Origin: Oryza sativa Japonica Group | Taxonomy: Eukaryota; Streptophyta; Magnoliopsida; Poales; Poaceae | Assembly (NCBI RefSeq): GCF_034140825.1 | Contig: NC_089035.1 | Location: forward strand, 38,874,001-38,938,000 | DNA: 64,000 bases | Direction: 5' to 3' | Part shown: positions 10,352 through 22,222 of the stretch, piece by piece | How the letters are laid out: each line of letters opens with the position of its first letter | Numbering within the stretch: position 1 is the stretch's first letter | Notes under the pieces: model-generated | What the model saw: the letters and a program-made list of their open reading frames with translations, nothing else | Database searches by the model: none | What the model was told of the DNA's origin: nothing | Made by a program: the position numbers and the translations under genes

Positions 10352-13300
10352 ATGGAGCACATCGCGAGGTTCTTCTTTGGAGTTTCCGGTGAGTGTGCCG
10401 CCATGGCTAGCTGCAGCTTGTTCTTAATTTCCTATCTGTCTATATGTGCATGTAGTATTTGTTTCTCCCATCTTCGAACACTCGAAGAAATGAAGGTGTA
10501 TGGGTGCTCCTAGAGCTACCTACTTTGCTGGTTAATTTTTGGTGAAGTTTTACACTACTGTGAATTCGTTCTAAGTTTTTTGTTGGCTCCGTTTTCCAGG
10601 CAATGTCATCGCTCTCTTCCTGTTCCTTTCGCCAGTGTAAGTTTCTGATTCCTTGCTGCCTAGCCTTATCGTCAATCTTATCCCAATTTGTGAGGTCTTG
10701 TAACGTGTGAGCAGAGGTGGGAAGAAGGAAAAAAAAACAAGTGAAAAGGGAAGAAGAAACAAAAGATACCTGTAACTCATAGTCTCTGTGTCTGGAAAAA
10801 AAAAAGGAGCTAACATAGTAGAGTGTCTTTGTTCATGGAGAGTGTCAGCTTGCTCTGCTCCTTAGTTTCATCTACCATGATATTTGGTCAACCTTTTTCG
10901 CAAAAGAAGTTATCAAAGTTAAAAAATCTTGCAATTTTTCCCCTGCTTGCTTGTTTGCCGGCCTCACCGGCAGCTACCCATGCGTTGATGCGTGTGCATC
11001 GGTCGCACGAATGCCGCTTGTTTCTTCTGACCGGTGAGAAAATTTTGATGGCTCTTTTTCATTTTACAGTGTCACCTTCTGGAGGATCATCAAGAAGAGA
11101 TCAACGGAGGACTTCTCCGGCGTGCCTTACAACATGACACTTCTCAACTGCCTGCTATCTGCTTGGTAACTAACTGAAACCTCACACTCCTCTCCACACC
11201 ATCTGCATTTCTCCCCCCACAACATTACACTACGTTTTCTCTCAGAAGTTTCGTGTGATTCTCGATAGACACACACTACTCCACAACATGAGCAAGTTTA
11301 GTGAACCTAGTAATTGACTCATCAGTAATAGTACTACTGATTACTGAAAGTTAACTTGATGTTTACTCCTATTGCCGTAATTCATCCGGAAACACTGGAT
11401 GATACTGTTGATGGGAACCACAGTGGTTGGCTCCTAGTGTAGCCTCTGTCCAATTTGCCTCGTCGATGGAAAGCTACTCCTGGACCCACCTGCCATCGCT
11501 GTGACAGTGACTCCTGCGAAGGAACTTGTACACACACTGTATCACTGGTGTGTGTGCAGCAGCAGCTATAGCCCTTGCTGCCGGCATGGCCAGGATGGCT
11601 GTGACATGTGGGCCCAAGAGGCCGTTGTGCAAGCACATGCAGCCTCACGTTCGAGTGTTTGTAGCTCGAAAAAGTGGGTGAGCTTTTTTGGGCCAGTATG
11701 ATTTTAGGTGTGTGTGTGTGTGTGTTTGGCAGGTGAGAAACACTATCCGCGAGTCGATTCTTCGCAGGTTAGTGTTAGTACCAAAATATCAAGGCAAAGC
11801 ACAATATCATAAAAGTTGTAGAGACCATATCGCACCAGCTCTGAAAATCTCCTTCTTTTCCGCTCTTGTGTGTGCATGCCCACATGCTTTCTTCTGGGAG
11901 TCAAAACTTTTCTTTCCAGATGGAGTTTTGTTGACAAGATACAGTCTGAAATCTACCGATCTATAACTATAACTGAAACTTATATATATATATCTTTTTA
12001 AAGAAAACCAGAATTACAGCATTGCTGTTGGTTTGTGATGAACGATGAATGGTGGTTGAAGGTACGGGCTGCCGTTCGTGTCACCGAACAACATCCTGGT
12101 GACGACGATCAACGGGACGGGGTCGGTGATCGAGGCCATCTACGTGGTGATCTTCCTCATCTTCGCGGAGAGGAAGGCCAGGCTGAAGATGATGGGTCTC
12201 CTGGGCCTCGTCACCTCCATCTTCACCATGGTGGTGCTCGTCTCCCTCCTGGCCCTGCACGGCCAGGGCCGCAAGCTCTTCTGCGGCCTCGCCGCCACCA
12301 TCTTCTCCATCTGCATGTACGCCTCGCCTCTCTCCATCATGGTAAGACAGTACACACCACACAAATGATCTAGTATAGTACTTCTTTCGTTTCACAATGT
12401 AAGTCATTCTAGCATTTTTCACATTTATATTGATATTAATGAATCTAAATAGATATATATGTTTAGATTTATTAACATCGCTATGGACGTGGGAAATGTT
12501 AGAATGACTTACATTGTGAAACGGAGGGAGTAATAACTAACAAAATTAACCATAATCTGATTCGCTGATCAATTGACTCCGGTGTGCAGAGGCTGGTGAT
12601 CAAGACGAAGAGCGTGGAGTTCATGCCGTTCCTGCTCTCCCTGTCCGTGTTCCTGTGCGGCACCTCCTGGTTCATCTACGGCCTGCTCGGCCGCGACCCT
12701 TTCATCGCGGTAATTTACTCATCGTCTTTCTTTTCGCTGTCAATTGCTGCAAGCCTACAAGCAACCTGTCGACGTTGATTACAGAAAGATACGTAACCTG
12801 ACGACGAGACATATGATCCAATCCGATCGATGCCTTTTTGTGTTTTTGTTTGGATCTCGATTGATCGTACTGTCTGATGGGCACATGCAAACCGCTGCAA
12901 AAGCACAGCACTGCACTGCACAAGCAACGCTGTTTGCAACTCAATGCCGCGAAATGGCCGGCGGCGTCGGTTATCCTTTCGGTGTCTCGTCCAACTTGGC
13001 GCGCACATGTTGGGCGTACGTACGTACTCCCTTCATTCCATGAAAAACAAATATAGAACCAGATATGACGCATCGTAGATTCGTGATACTATGAATCTGG
13101 ATATATATATATCCAGATCTGTAGTATTAGGATATGCCACATATTCATTTTTCATGAGACGGAGGGAGCATAGGAGTAGCAGCTATAGCCGTGCACACGA
13201 ATGGCACGCAAAGAGTTTAACTGACGAAATTGCATCGTTGTGTTGTACGACGTGCAGATCCCCAATGGATGCGGGAGCTTTCTGGGCTTGATGCAGCTGA

Positions 13301-13509
13301 TCCTCTACGCGATCTACCGGAACCACAAGGGGGCCACGCCGGCGGCGGCGGCCGGGAAGGGGGACGCCGCCGACGAGGTGGAGGACGCGAAGAAGGCGGC
13401 CGCCGCGGTGGAGATGGCCGACGCCAAGACCAACAAGGTCGTCGCCGACGACGCCGACGCCGACGCCGATGGCAAGTCGGCGGACGACAAGGTCGCCAGC
13501 CAGGTGTGA
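10352..13509 (+). CDS. SWEET1A: SWEET1a-like bidirectional sugar transporter
   Basis: SWEETs are seven-helix uniporters that move sugars along their gradient; clade I members such as SWEET1 carry glucose. Six exons join in frame: 10352-10388, 10600-10636, 11070-11165, 12062-12341, 12590-12709 and 13258-13509, all with GT-AG introns, giving 273 aa. The protein starts [13 protein letters not shown]. It has two MtN3/saliva repeats, with first-repeat hallmarks [11 protein letters not shown] and [19 protein letters not shown] and second-repeat hallmarks [10 protein letters not shown] and [20 protein letters not shown]. The tail after the last helix is charged and rich in Ala, Asp and Lys ([10 protein letters not shown]), probably cytosolic. 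Length and sequence fit rice SWEET1a as I remember it. Introns 4 and 5 each contain a Stowaway MITE. The start codon is the first ATG after the TATA-proximal leader. Confidence 0.95.
12381..12530. mobile_element. Stowaway MITE in SWEET intron 4
   Basis: A 150-bp element from CTTCTTTCGTTTCACAATG to the complementary ACGGAGGGAG, between TA dinucleotides. It is the same subfamily as 1662-1811 and lies wholly within the intron between exons 4 and 5. Confidence 0.88.
13027..13168. mobile_element. Stowaway MITE in SWEET intron 5
   Basis: Starts CTCCCTTCATTCCATGAAAA and ends TTTTCATGAGACGGAGGGAG. The centre is a near-perfect palindrome around ATCTGGATATATATATCCAGAT. TA is present on the left; the right flank is CA then TA. 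Confidence 0.82.
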
Positions 13510-14050
13510 CGCGTTCGGGGCCCCGCACGGCGCCCGGCCGACACGCACGGAAGAATGCAGCTTAAAGCATTGTTGCTGCTGCTGGATTGATTAGTGGTTA
13601 AGCAGATTATTGCTGTCGCCTTTCTTGATTTTTCTTTTTACTGATCTCTGTCTCTCGTGCCCGATCGAGAGAGTATGATACTGTATTTCCCGTTCTGTTC
13701 TTGCAAGCGTGAAGCCATTTCCCATTTTTTTTTCTACCGTACGATACTGTATGCCCCCCAGGCCCCCATAATGAAGAAGAATCCGAGCAGAAATGCATAA
13801 AAAGAAGAAAAAAAATCTAGTTTAATTGGGCTGCATCTTTATGGATCTCACATTGCATTGTCGTACTGTTATTGGGCCGAAAGTGTATCAAGCCACCGGT
13901 TTGTGAAGGCCCATACCAACGCTTGGGCCCATCAAAATCAGACTGGTACTACTTATTAGCGGGTCATGGATGGATGTAAAAAAATAAAACCCGTTATCAT
14001 CCATTAGCCCGTTAGCCTTTCTTCCTCTGGAAGGCGCCACTTCCCGCGGG

Positions 14051-14058
14051 TATATAAA
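14051..14058 (+). promoter_or_regulatory. TATA box of the SNM1/Apollo-like gene
   Basis: TATATAAA lies 106 bp before the ATG at 14157. Several GGCCCA/GGGCCC site-II-like elements lie upstream (about 13875-13930), a common setting for plant housekeeping and DNA-maintenance promoters. Confidence 0.6.
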
Positions 14059-14156
14059 CGGGCACAACTAACTCAACCCGATGGCCCCACCAAACGAGGC
14101 GGCGAGGTTCAGGGGAGCGGAGGACTGAACTGTAATTTCGGAAAGTTCTCGGGAGG

Positions 14157-17100
14157 ATGCCGATAGAGATGCCGCGGCGGCTCCCCTTCGCCGTCGACAC
14201 GTGGGGCCCCTCCTCCCGCCGCCGCCGCCACCGCTTCCTCACCCACGCGCACCGGGACCACCTCGTCGCCGCCGGCGGCGCCGCCGACTCCGGGGAATGC
14301 CCCGGCGCCGTCTACGCGACGCGGCTCACCCTCGACCTCGCCCTCCGCCATTTTCCCCGGGTAAAACTGCCCCCCCGACTCGCGGAAGCCGATTCTGTTC
14401 CCGTGTGGTGGTGGTGGGTGCCGTGCTAATCGAATGGTCGCTCGTGGTGTCGCAGCTTGAGCGGGGGGAGTTCGTGGAGATGGAGGTGGGGAAGACGGTG
14501 GTGGTGGACGACCCCGCCGGGGCCTTCTCCGTCACGGCGTACGACGCCAATCACTGCCCTGGTAATTCTGGTTCCGCTTCTTCAGTTCTGCATACCGTCG
14601 TGTTACAGCTTACCGTGCTATATATAAGTTGATAATTTGCTGGTAGAAATAGTAGATTACTTAGTTGTCAGGGATCAGGGTGTGATGGTGGGAGTGATTG
14701 TTCAATTCAGCGGCCGATTTTTTTTAACAGATCCATGGGAATTGTAGTTTTTGCTCCGCTGTTCAGGCGGAGTGATTCATCGTTCTATGAGGCCATTTTC
14801 AGCGCAACATTATTGAATTTGTATATTGAGAAATGGGAAGGGTTGACCACGGCTAATGCTTGCGTGTTCTGTGATACCAGGGGCGGTTATGTTCTTGTTC
14901 GAGGGTCAATTCGGTAGCATTCTGCACACGGGGGACTGTCGGCTGACGCCAGATTGTGTACATAATTTGCCACTGAAGTACATAGCAAAGAAAGGGAAAG
15001 AAAACATTTGCCGTTTAGACTTTGTGTTCCTGGACTGCACATTTTCCAAATGCTTCCTCAAGCTACCAAGCAAGGAGTCAGCTATTCAGCAGGTTTTCCT
15101 CTCCGCTTAGATTAAATGTGCTTGTTGGTAACTGTAGGAGTGTGCATATGACAACATGGATGGTCACCATTGAGAAATGTTTCAGTGATTGCAGGTTATA
15201 GCTTGCATATGGAAGCATCCTCATGCTCCATTTGTCTATCTTGCATGTGATCTTCTTGGTCACGAAGAGATCCTAATTGAGGTGTCAAGGACATTTGGAT
15301 CAAAGATTTATGTTGACAAGAGAAGGAACTCGGACTGTTTTCGAGCTCTATCTCTCATAGCCCCAGAAATCATCACTGAAGATCCATCTTGTCGATTCCA
15401 GGTATGGTAGGCTAGTCCAAGTAATAAATTCCATTGTAATTTTTTTACACTCCACTAGCTTCCATTATCTCCATTTTGGAACCCTGCATGTGAAGGGAAA
15501 GATGGCTTATAGTTTATACTGCATGGACTATCTACATGTAGTGATGAGCGTGGGTACCCAGTTTCGACAGCATCCTGTCGATGTTGTAACTGTTTCAATC
15601 TTGCCTAATCCTTCGGCCAACCCGGCAAAAATGAGTGTGGGTACCCAGTTTCACATATGACCCCAAGTGGTCGTCCCCAAGCCCTACTTTACTACCTTTC
15701 TTGCGATTTAGAGGGATCTTGGGACAGCTGCTGTTTCGTCAAAAAATATTGATAGAAGTCTGGCAAGGATAAAGGGCAAGTAGTGAATAATCTTGTGCGC
15801 ATGCACTTAAGTATTTTCTTGGAAAGGAACTAAACAATTGGTTGGCCCAGTCTGATCCAATCCCTAACTATGAGTACATAGTCTATGCTCATGGTAGTAC
15901 ACACTGTATGTGACCTTTGTCCTATTGTTGTTCTGAAGCAAAATTAGTTGCTGCCAGGCCTATTGAACAATCATATGACAGAGCACACTCTCCAGTCTCC
16001 TTGCAAAAAGGAAAGAAACCGATAAAGTCAATTCCAGCCTCTCTATCTACATTTCATACTAAAATTGTTTGCTAGAACAGAACAGTACATTCAGGATTAT
16101 AATCAACCTTGGCTAGTACAGGATCTAAGAGGTTCATTTTAGTCTGGTCTGTGCTATGTTTTGCATGGAGAGGTTCATTTTATTCTTTTTCATTTGCAAC
16201 TTTCTTACTTTGTAGATTCTTGGATTCCAAAACTTGTATGACAAAGCATGTACAAAGATTGAAGAGGCAAGGGCTAGCCTTCAGCCTGAACCTCTATTTA
16301 TCCGTCCCTCAACACAGTGGTATGCGCACTGTGCTCAAAGCCAGAAACCTAGCCTAACAGAAGCTGTGCTGGATGGTTGTGGGGTCTGGCACATTTGTTT
16401 CTCCATCCATTCCTCTCGTGATGAGTTAGAACAGGCCTTGGAACTTCTCCAGCCTCAATGGGTAATTTCAACAACACCACCATGCTTTGCCATGGAATTG
16501 AGCTATGTAAAGAAAAAATGTTTCAAGACCTGCTTAACTGCTGATGATCCACTGTGGAAGATATTCAAGAATCCTCTCCGAAAGTCAGTGTCCTCCCCTT
16601 CTACATTGCTGGATTCCGACACGCACACAAATGAAGATCACTCGATTTCTGTCGATGATGATCATGATCATTCAGCCTCTCCTAGTGGTGAAGAATGTAC
16701 AGACTTTGATATCTGCACGCTTGAACTGAAGTTCATGCCATCCCCTCCAGTTCAGGAACCAGATATTACACTGTTTGGAAGAGCAAGATTTGGCTCTGAA
16801 GAAATTGACATAATGAGAGAAGAACTGTGCAATCAGCGCATTGCTGTTGAAGAAGCCAGGGCATATTCAACAGCATATTTGATCTGTGATGGTAGCAGTG
16901 AAGTTGAAACATGTCCAAATTCACGGACTGATTTTGTCATAGTGCAAGCATCGAAGTCCCAACAGAGTTATTCAGGATATGAAGATGAGGACCCGTCTTG
17001 TCAGTGTGCTGCATCCCCAAGGCAATTAGAAAGTCGCTCAATCCTGTCTTTACCTATTGGTGAGTGCAGTTTGTCACCGGTGGTTGATAACCCTAAAAAG

Positions 17101-17583
17101 TCTGAAGTTGTTATAGAGTCAGAATCAACAAATCATGCTGAAAGTTCAAACCTTTGCATGGTCAGAAGGGGTTATTCAGGATCTGAAGATGATTGTCAGC
17201 GTGCTGCATCCCCAAGGCAATTAGAAAAACTCTCAATCCGGTCTTCACCTATTGGTGAGTGCAGTTTGTCACCGGTGGCTGATAAACCTGAAAAGTCTGA
17301 AGTTGTTATAGAGTCAGAATCAACAAATCTTGCTGAAAGTTCAAACCTTTGCATGGTCAGAGGAGAAGAAACAACAGATTGTGAAAGGGGTACCTTGTGC
17401 GTTACTGGATCATCGAAATGCTTGAATGCAAGTTTGAAGAGGCTGTACAGATCAAGGAATGTCCCTGTCCCACGACCTCTCCCGTCCCTTGTTGGACTTT
17501 TGGAATCCACTAAACGGATGAAAATGCAACCTGGCAGTGATGGTAGTTCGTTGAATTCATGGCACACCTTACCTAGGAGATAA
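14157..17583 (+). CDS. SNM1/Apollo-like DNA-repair nuclease (metallo-beta-lactamase/beta-CASP)
   Basis: This family consists of 5' exonucleases acting in DNA crosslink repair, end processing or telomere protection. Five exons (14157-14360, 14456-14561, 14881-15092, 15195-15401, 16216-17583) join in frame to 698 aa. The start PFAVDTWGP resembles animal Apollo. Metal-binding motifs are present: THAHRDHL (residues 29-36), DANHCPG (98-104) and HTGDCRL (119-125). The DRMBL part follows, with FVFLDCTFSKC, YVDKRR and CFSIHSSRDEL; where I recall Apollo having SDHSS this reads SIHSS. After about residue 320 the protein is a low-complexity tail absent from Apollo, containing a tandem 68/65-aa duplication (16967-17365). 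Expected location is the nucleus. Apollo-like is more likely than Artemis because of the N-terminus and the compact catalytic core. Confidence 0.88.
16967..17365 (+). repeat. Tandem in-frame coding duplication in the nuclease tail
   Basis: Unit 1 (16967-17170, 204 bp) and unit 2 (17171-17365, 195 bp) are adjacent direct copies. Each encodes AASPRQLE, then PIGECSLSPV and EVVIESESTN, and closes with SSNLCMVR. The length difference is a 9-bp in-frame deletion or insertion near the start. Both copies stay open, so the tail is about 65 residues longer than with a single unit. Confidence 0.93.
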
Positions 17584-18285
17584 GATTGTGCTTTCCACTG
17601 AAGATAAGATTGACATGCACATATCATGTATAGCATATTGTGTTCACGATTCATACTCTCAGAAACTACCAGAGTCTGGTCACCCAGATTACATGTTATT
17701 TTACAAATTTTCAAAATGATGTAGAGAAAATCGATGTATTGTACCTCTCAGGAAAAAAAAATCGATGTATTGTCTTTTAAGCTTATACAAGTTACTAGCA
17801 TTGTACAATTTTCAAATGTTGTAGAGAAAATTGATGTATTTTACAGGATCGGTCTGTTCGATAAACAAATGATTTCTTCTGCCATTCTGGTATATATAAA
17901 TATTTCCATTGATCTATGTAAGCAACACTTGTGAGCTTGCTTTCTTTTTCATGACTGGATTTATGATAAGATTTTGCGATCGATTTGTCATAACACAGGC
18001 TCAAATACCATTTAGGCTCCCAAGATGATAAATATGGCATATTCTAGCAACACATAATTTTATACATGAAGCAGAGTCGACAAGATAATTCTACCCCAGA
18101 ATACAACACGATCATGTGCCAATTCTCTAATACAACATAGTTCAACTAACTCGATTATTCTGACAAGCAGACATCTACGATTAGGTAAGATCAGTTGACA
18201 AGTTCAGTGGTTCACATTTTTTACAGTCTCTGCATCAGATGCTCCTAAATAACAGCAAGACTAATGCCAACTCATTCTGTAAGCT

Positions 18286-20235
18286 CTATTGCCATGCGGA
18301 GGAGACGATTAGAGTTTTCTCTCCCCAGCCGAAGTGAAGTCCCCCATGGTCCTCCTCGAACTTGTATCTGTCACAGTACGACTTCAGTAACGATCTTATC
18401 CCGCTGATGACATTGCTACTAAATGGGCATGGTGTGAAGCCAGCCATTGTCATTCTTGCCCTCCATTTTCCAGCAACTTCATATCTGCAGCATAAATAAG
18501 TTCACGGTCAGCTATTTGGGAGTTGCAGGTTGTGCATGTTTTCAGGGAAAAAAAAAGGAGAGAGTGGACTGTATGAGTAGAAAATAGCACTGGGAACTAC
18601 CTCTCCACACGATCAGGACCTTCGCAAGCCAAGATGTTGACAATTTCACGAGCAAGACATTGCCGCTCCACATTCATTCTATCCGGACTTTCCCTTGGAA
18701 GTGTCGCGTCCAGTGAATCAAAAAGTGCAGCATAATAATCATAAACCTCACGGAACCTACCAAAGGTGAAATGTTTCAGATGTTTGATGCTATCATGATT
18801 CATAAGGAGTCAGTAGTTGGCGATGGAAGTACATTCACAGGTTGGTAGACAAAATATAAAAGGTAAGCTTTGGCTGGAACATTCTAAAGTGGATCTAAAG
18901 AATTAAGAAGATATTTTACATCACTAACCTTGTCTGAAATGGAGCAGTATTGGTATTGGCATCCTGCTCAACCAGTGTGACGAGCTTTGGTTGCAGACCC
19001 TTCACCATTCGAAGGAGTTGGTCCCTTTCATTCATAATTGAAACGCTCTCGTCAGGAAGGTGGTGCAGCTGGAATGCAAAATTGACAACTAGTGCTTCCC
19101 CAGGACAACAATCTAGCATTGCAGGTGTAACATCCCCAATGTTAGCACCAACTGCCCTGAACTCAAAAGATATCCCACAGTCCTCTGCAAGTTTCTCTAG
19201 ACGTTGACCAATGACCTTCAAACCGCCAACGGTCCTCTGTACCGTTTCAGGATCATCCACACCAGTTATTCTCAAATGACGTGGCTTATTTGCATTATTT
19301 TTCAGAAACTGTATCAGTGTAATGTACTGGCTGCCCTGATTAATGTCAAAGTCTATAATGTGCACTCTATCTTCACCTTTGCAGGCTTCAAGTATAGCAT
19401 AATTAGCAGCCATGAAACCAAATCGGAAGCACGGGCAGATTTCAAAGAGGATTTGCATTGCCGAAAGCTGATAAAGAGTCGGGGGCTCTTTGCACGACAA
19501 GGCCTTGTATATGCCTTTCCCTGAAGCTACTATTCTTGCTGCAAGACCTTCCACTAGATAGGCTGCAATCCTCTGAGAAGGGTCCCCTTGGATTGAGACC
19601 ATCTGCCGGAGGTCCGTTATGATTGCCTGTGCTTCATCTACATTATAATCAGATAATGCCATTGCACAGTCAAAGAGCAACTGCTTTGGGGTCCGTGGTT
19701 CTCCATTGTTGCTACCAGCACAACTGATGCTTGATTCCGATTCTTTTGGTGAGTTAGGGAGTATGACATTCTTCATTGGATCAGCCCATTCATCGTTAAT
19801 GCTACCTGCCTGGGAAATCTCATACAAGATGTCATCACTATCATCAAGTAAAGCATGCTCCAGCTCCTGAAGCTTCATCCTGATATCATCTTCATCAAAC
19901 TCTACTTCAAGTTCAGAACTCTGATTGTCTGATATAGACTGAGAATTCTGCTGAGATACATTGGACACCAATGGTGAGTCTTTTGCCACATCTGAGCAGG
20001 AATTGTCTGCAGAAGATGGAGAATGGCCATCAGCTGTTACCATGTACGGCATTGGTGAGGCCTGTTGATTGTAAAAGGAGTTCTCAGGATTGTATGGTTC
20101 AGGCCCATAACGGAACAGCTGTGTGTCGGACGCATATCTTCGTGCAGCGAAATTTGAATTTGGAGTGCCAAATTTATGTATGTAAAGATTATCTGCGTAA
20201 GTGGTTGACGGGTCTGCTCGCCTGATAAAAGACAT
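18286..20235 (-). CDS. GRAS transcription regulator, SCARECROW-like 1 (PAT1 branch)
   Basis: GRAS proteins are plant transcriptional regulators; the SCL1/PAT1 branch is tied to light and stress signalling. Three coding exons on the minus strand (20235-18929, 18756-18601, 18484-18286) give 553 aa with clean GT-AG junctions (R split AG|G, R split AG|A). The N-terminus is long, Ser/Asn-rich and disordered, with acidic SSELEVEFDEDD near residue 110. The GRAS domain runs from about 183 to the end: leucine-heptad region after RTPKQLLFDCA, VHIIDFDINQGSQYI (291-305), FREVYDYYAALFDSLDA (PFYRE region), RVERYEVAGKWRARM and terminal WGEKTLIVSSAWQ (SAW). An in-frame TAG lies seven codons upstream of the chosen ATG, which fixes the start. 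The gene converges tail to tail with the SNM1-like gene, with 702 bases between the stop codons. Confidence 0.94.
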
Positions 20236-21720
20236 TACTTTTCTGTAGTGCTTCTAAACCTACTAGGCTAAATACTCAAACTCAAGGCACAGCTTCCTCT
20301 GATTATGGATATTGAACAAATACCTGAAATAAAACAATATACATCAATATGTTGAGTGAAACACCATTATCATTGCATTCGAAACACATGGAGCTATTTA
20401 ACAAACTCAATCGGCTTCTTTTGATTGTTCTTCTGATGCAAACTAATAGCAAAGCAAATGATTTTTTTTTTAGATAATGGAAGTAACTTCGAGCATCTCC
20501 ACCAACTATGATTGAAACAAACACCGAAAGGTGAAAGTACGTGCAAATTGCAATGAGTTAGAATGTCATTTTGAAGTTTCTGTGGGGTTATTCAGGCTGC
20601 CGTTTCGATGTTGACCTACATGCCAACTGATCTCATGCTACAACGAGTAATCCAGGCATCCAGCCATGCCAAAACTCAATCGATAGAGTTAAATCTCTAG
20701 AGCAGACACTGCCAAAAAAAAAAGTTCCTTTTGTCCAATCAGTACCAACTAACGAGAAGCTTGTAGGGCACGATGAGCAAAGTCATGTTCTAAAATTACT
20801 CTAGCAATATTGACCGATTGCCATGCTTCTGGAACCTTAATCAAGCTGACTAGAACGCAAAAACCACATTCAAGAATACAAACACCAGAAAATACCGAGA
20901 TAAAGTACAGCTCATACGCGCCACAAATAAAATATTGGTGTAAAACCTCACCAGCACGACATACCCCGAAAAAAGAAAAAAAAATCTTTACAGGGTCCCG
21001 TTCAAGCTATGATCATACTACCGATATCCGATCAAATTGCCGTGGTTCATGAACCTGATTTTCTGGAGGTATAAACCTCCAATCCACACAGACAGCATCA
21101 GCCAAGAAACATGATGTAATCACTAACACTGCACAAAAAAAAAGAGAAGATTTCCCTTTCCCCTTCTATGTTGTAACATCCCAAAGCCCCCAAAGCCCTG
21201 CGCTCCTCTACATGCAAAGCAACACAAACACCAGAGAAGTTGACCAGGCTCTTCTTGTTCCCCAGCCAATTTCCGATCGCCCAATCTCAAAGAACACATA
21301 AACGACACCACCAACACCACCCATCATGCTATATACTAACACAAGAATTAAAGAAAAAAAAGGCATCCAAAATCCAAGAAAAACAAGAGCACGACGAGCA
21401 AGAACCAAGAAGACAACCAGCAAAAAAGGAACAAATCTTTGCAGTTGCTGGGAGAAGGAGGCCGAAGAGGAAGCAAAATCACTTACAGGAGGAGGGGGTA
21501 GCTTGCTTCCGGTAGCACACACAGGAGAGCGGCAGGAGAGGAGGAGGAGGAGGAGCGGAGAAGGCGAGGTGGGGAAGCGGAGAACGGAAATGGGAAGGAG
21601 AGGGAGCAGGAGGGAAGGAAGGAAAAGGGGAAGAAGAGAAGAGAGGAGAAGAGATGGTTGGTTGGTTTGGTTTGGTTGGTTGGGGATAGCGAGTGGGCAG
21701 CCAAGTCCGAGATGTCATGC
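20236..21720 (-). promoter_or_regulatory. 5' leader, leader intron and promoter of the GRAS gene
   Basis: The second leader exon is about 20236-20323, preceded by an acceptor (complement of CTGAAAT at 20324-20330). A strong donor GTAAGT lies at the complement of 21481-21486, so leader exon 1 starts at 21487 and runs into a CT-rich tract (about 21530-21660). The leader intron is therefore about 1.16 kb, holds no gene and may support expression. No TATA box is obvious. Confidence 0.6.
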
Positions 21721-21936
21721 GGTGGAGGGACGGACGCGGTCAGGGCGACCGGCGGCTGGCTGCGGCTGCCTCTGCCTCTGCTCGCGTCGCCACTGCCGCC
21801 GGGATCCTCTGCGGCTGCGCCACCGCCCACGGGAACCACCAGGCCCCGCTCCTCCAGTTTTGCTTCTCTCCTTTGATGACTTCTTGTTGCCGACTGCTAT
21901 ACGTATACGTATGGAGTATCGAATCTATGACGTACT

Positions 21937-22222
21937 AACTCCATCCCATGAAATGTGTTTATTTTTCAGTTTTTAATACAACGTTTGACTTTACATCTTA
22001 TTTAAGAACAATTTTAATTGTTTTTTTTATTTATATTAGATTATAAAACATTTTTATTCATATTAAATAATAAAACACTTTTATTCATATTAGATAATAA
22101 AACATCAATAGTTATGTGTGACTAATTATTTTAAAAAAAATTCATAAATTTTTCAAATAATACAGACGGTTAAATTTTAGACACACAAATATAAAAATTA
22201 ATTTATTTTGAGACGGATGTAG
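21937..22222. mobile_element. MITE (GAGACGGA-ended) with internal direct repeats
   Basis: Ends are ACTCCATCCCATGAAATG and the roughly complementary TTTTGAGACGGATGTAGTA. Inside, TTTTTATTCATATTARATAATAAAACA is repeated about three times at 22030-22104, a small tandem expansion. Non-coding. Confidence 0.6.

Noticed and set aside
21326-21976. 216-codon Arg/Glu-rich frame upstream of the GRAS gene
   Set aside because: It is the antisense reading of the CT-rich GRAS leader and promoter. The Arg/Gly/Glu composition comes from the GA-rich strand.
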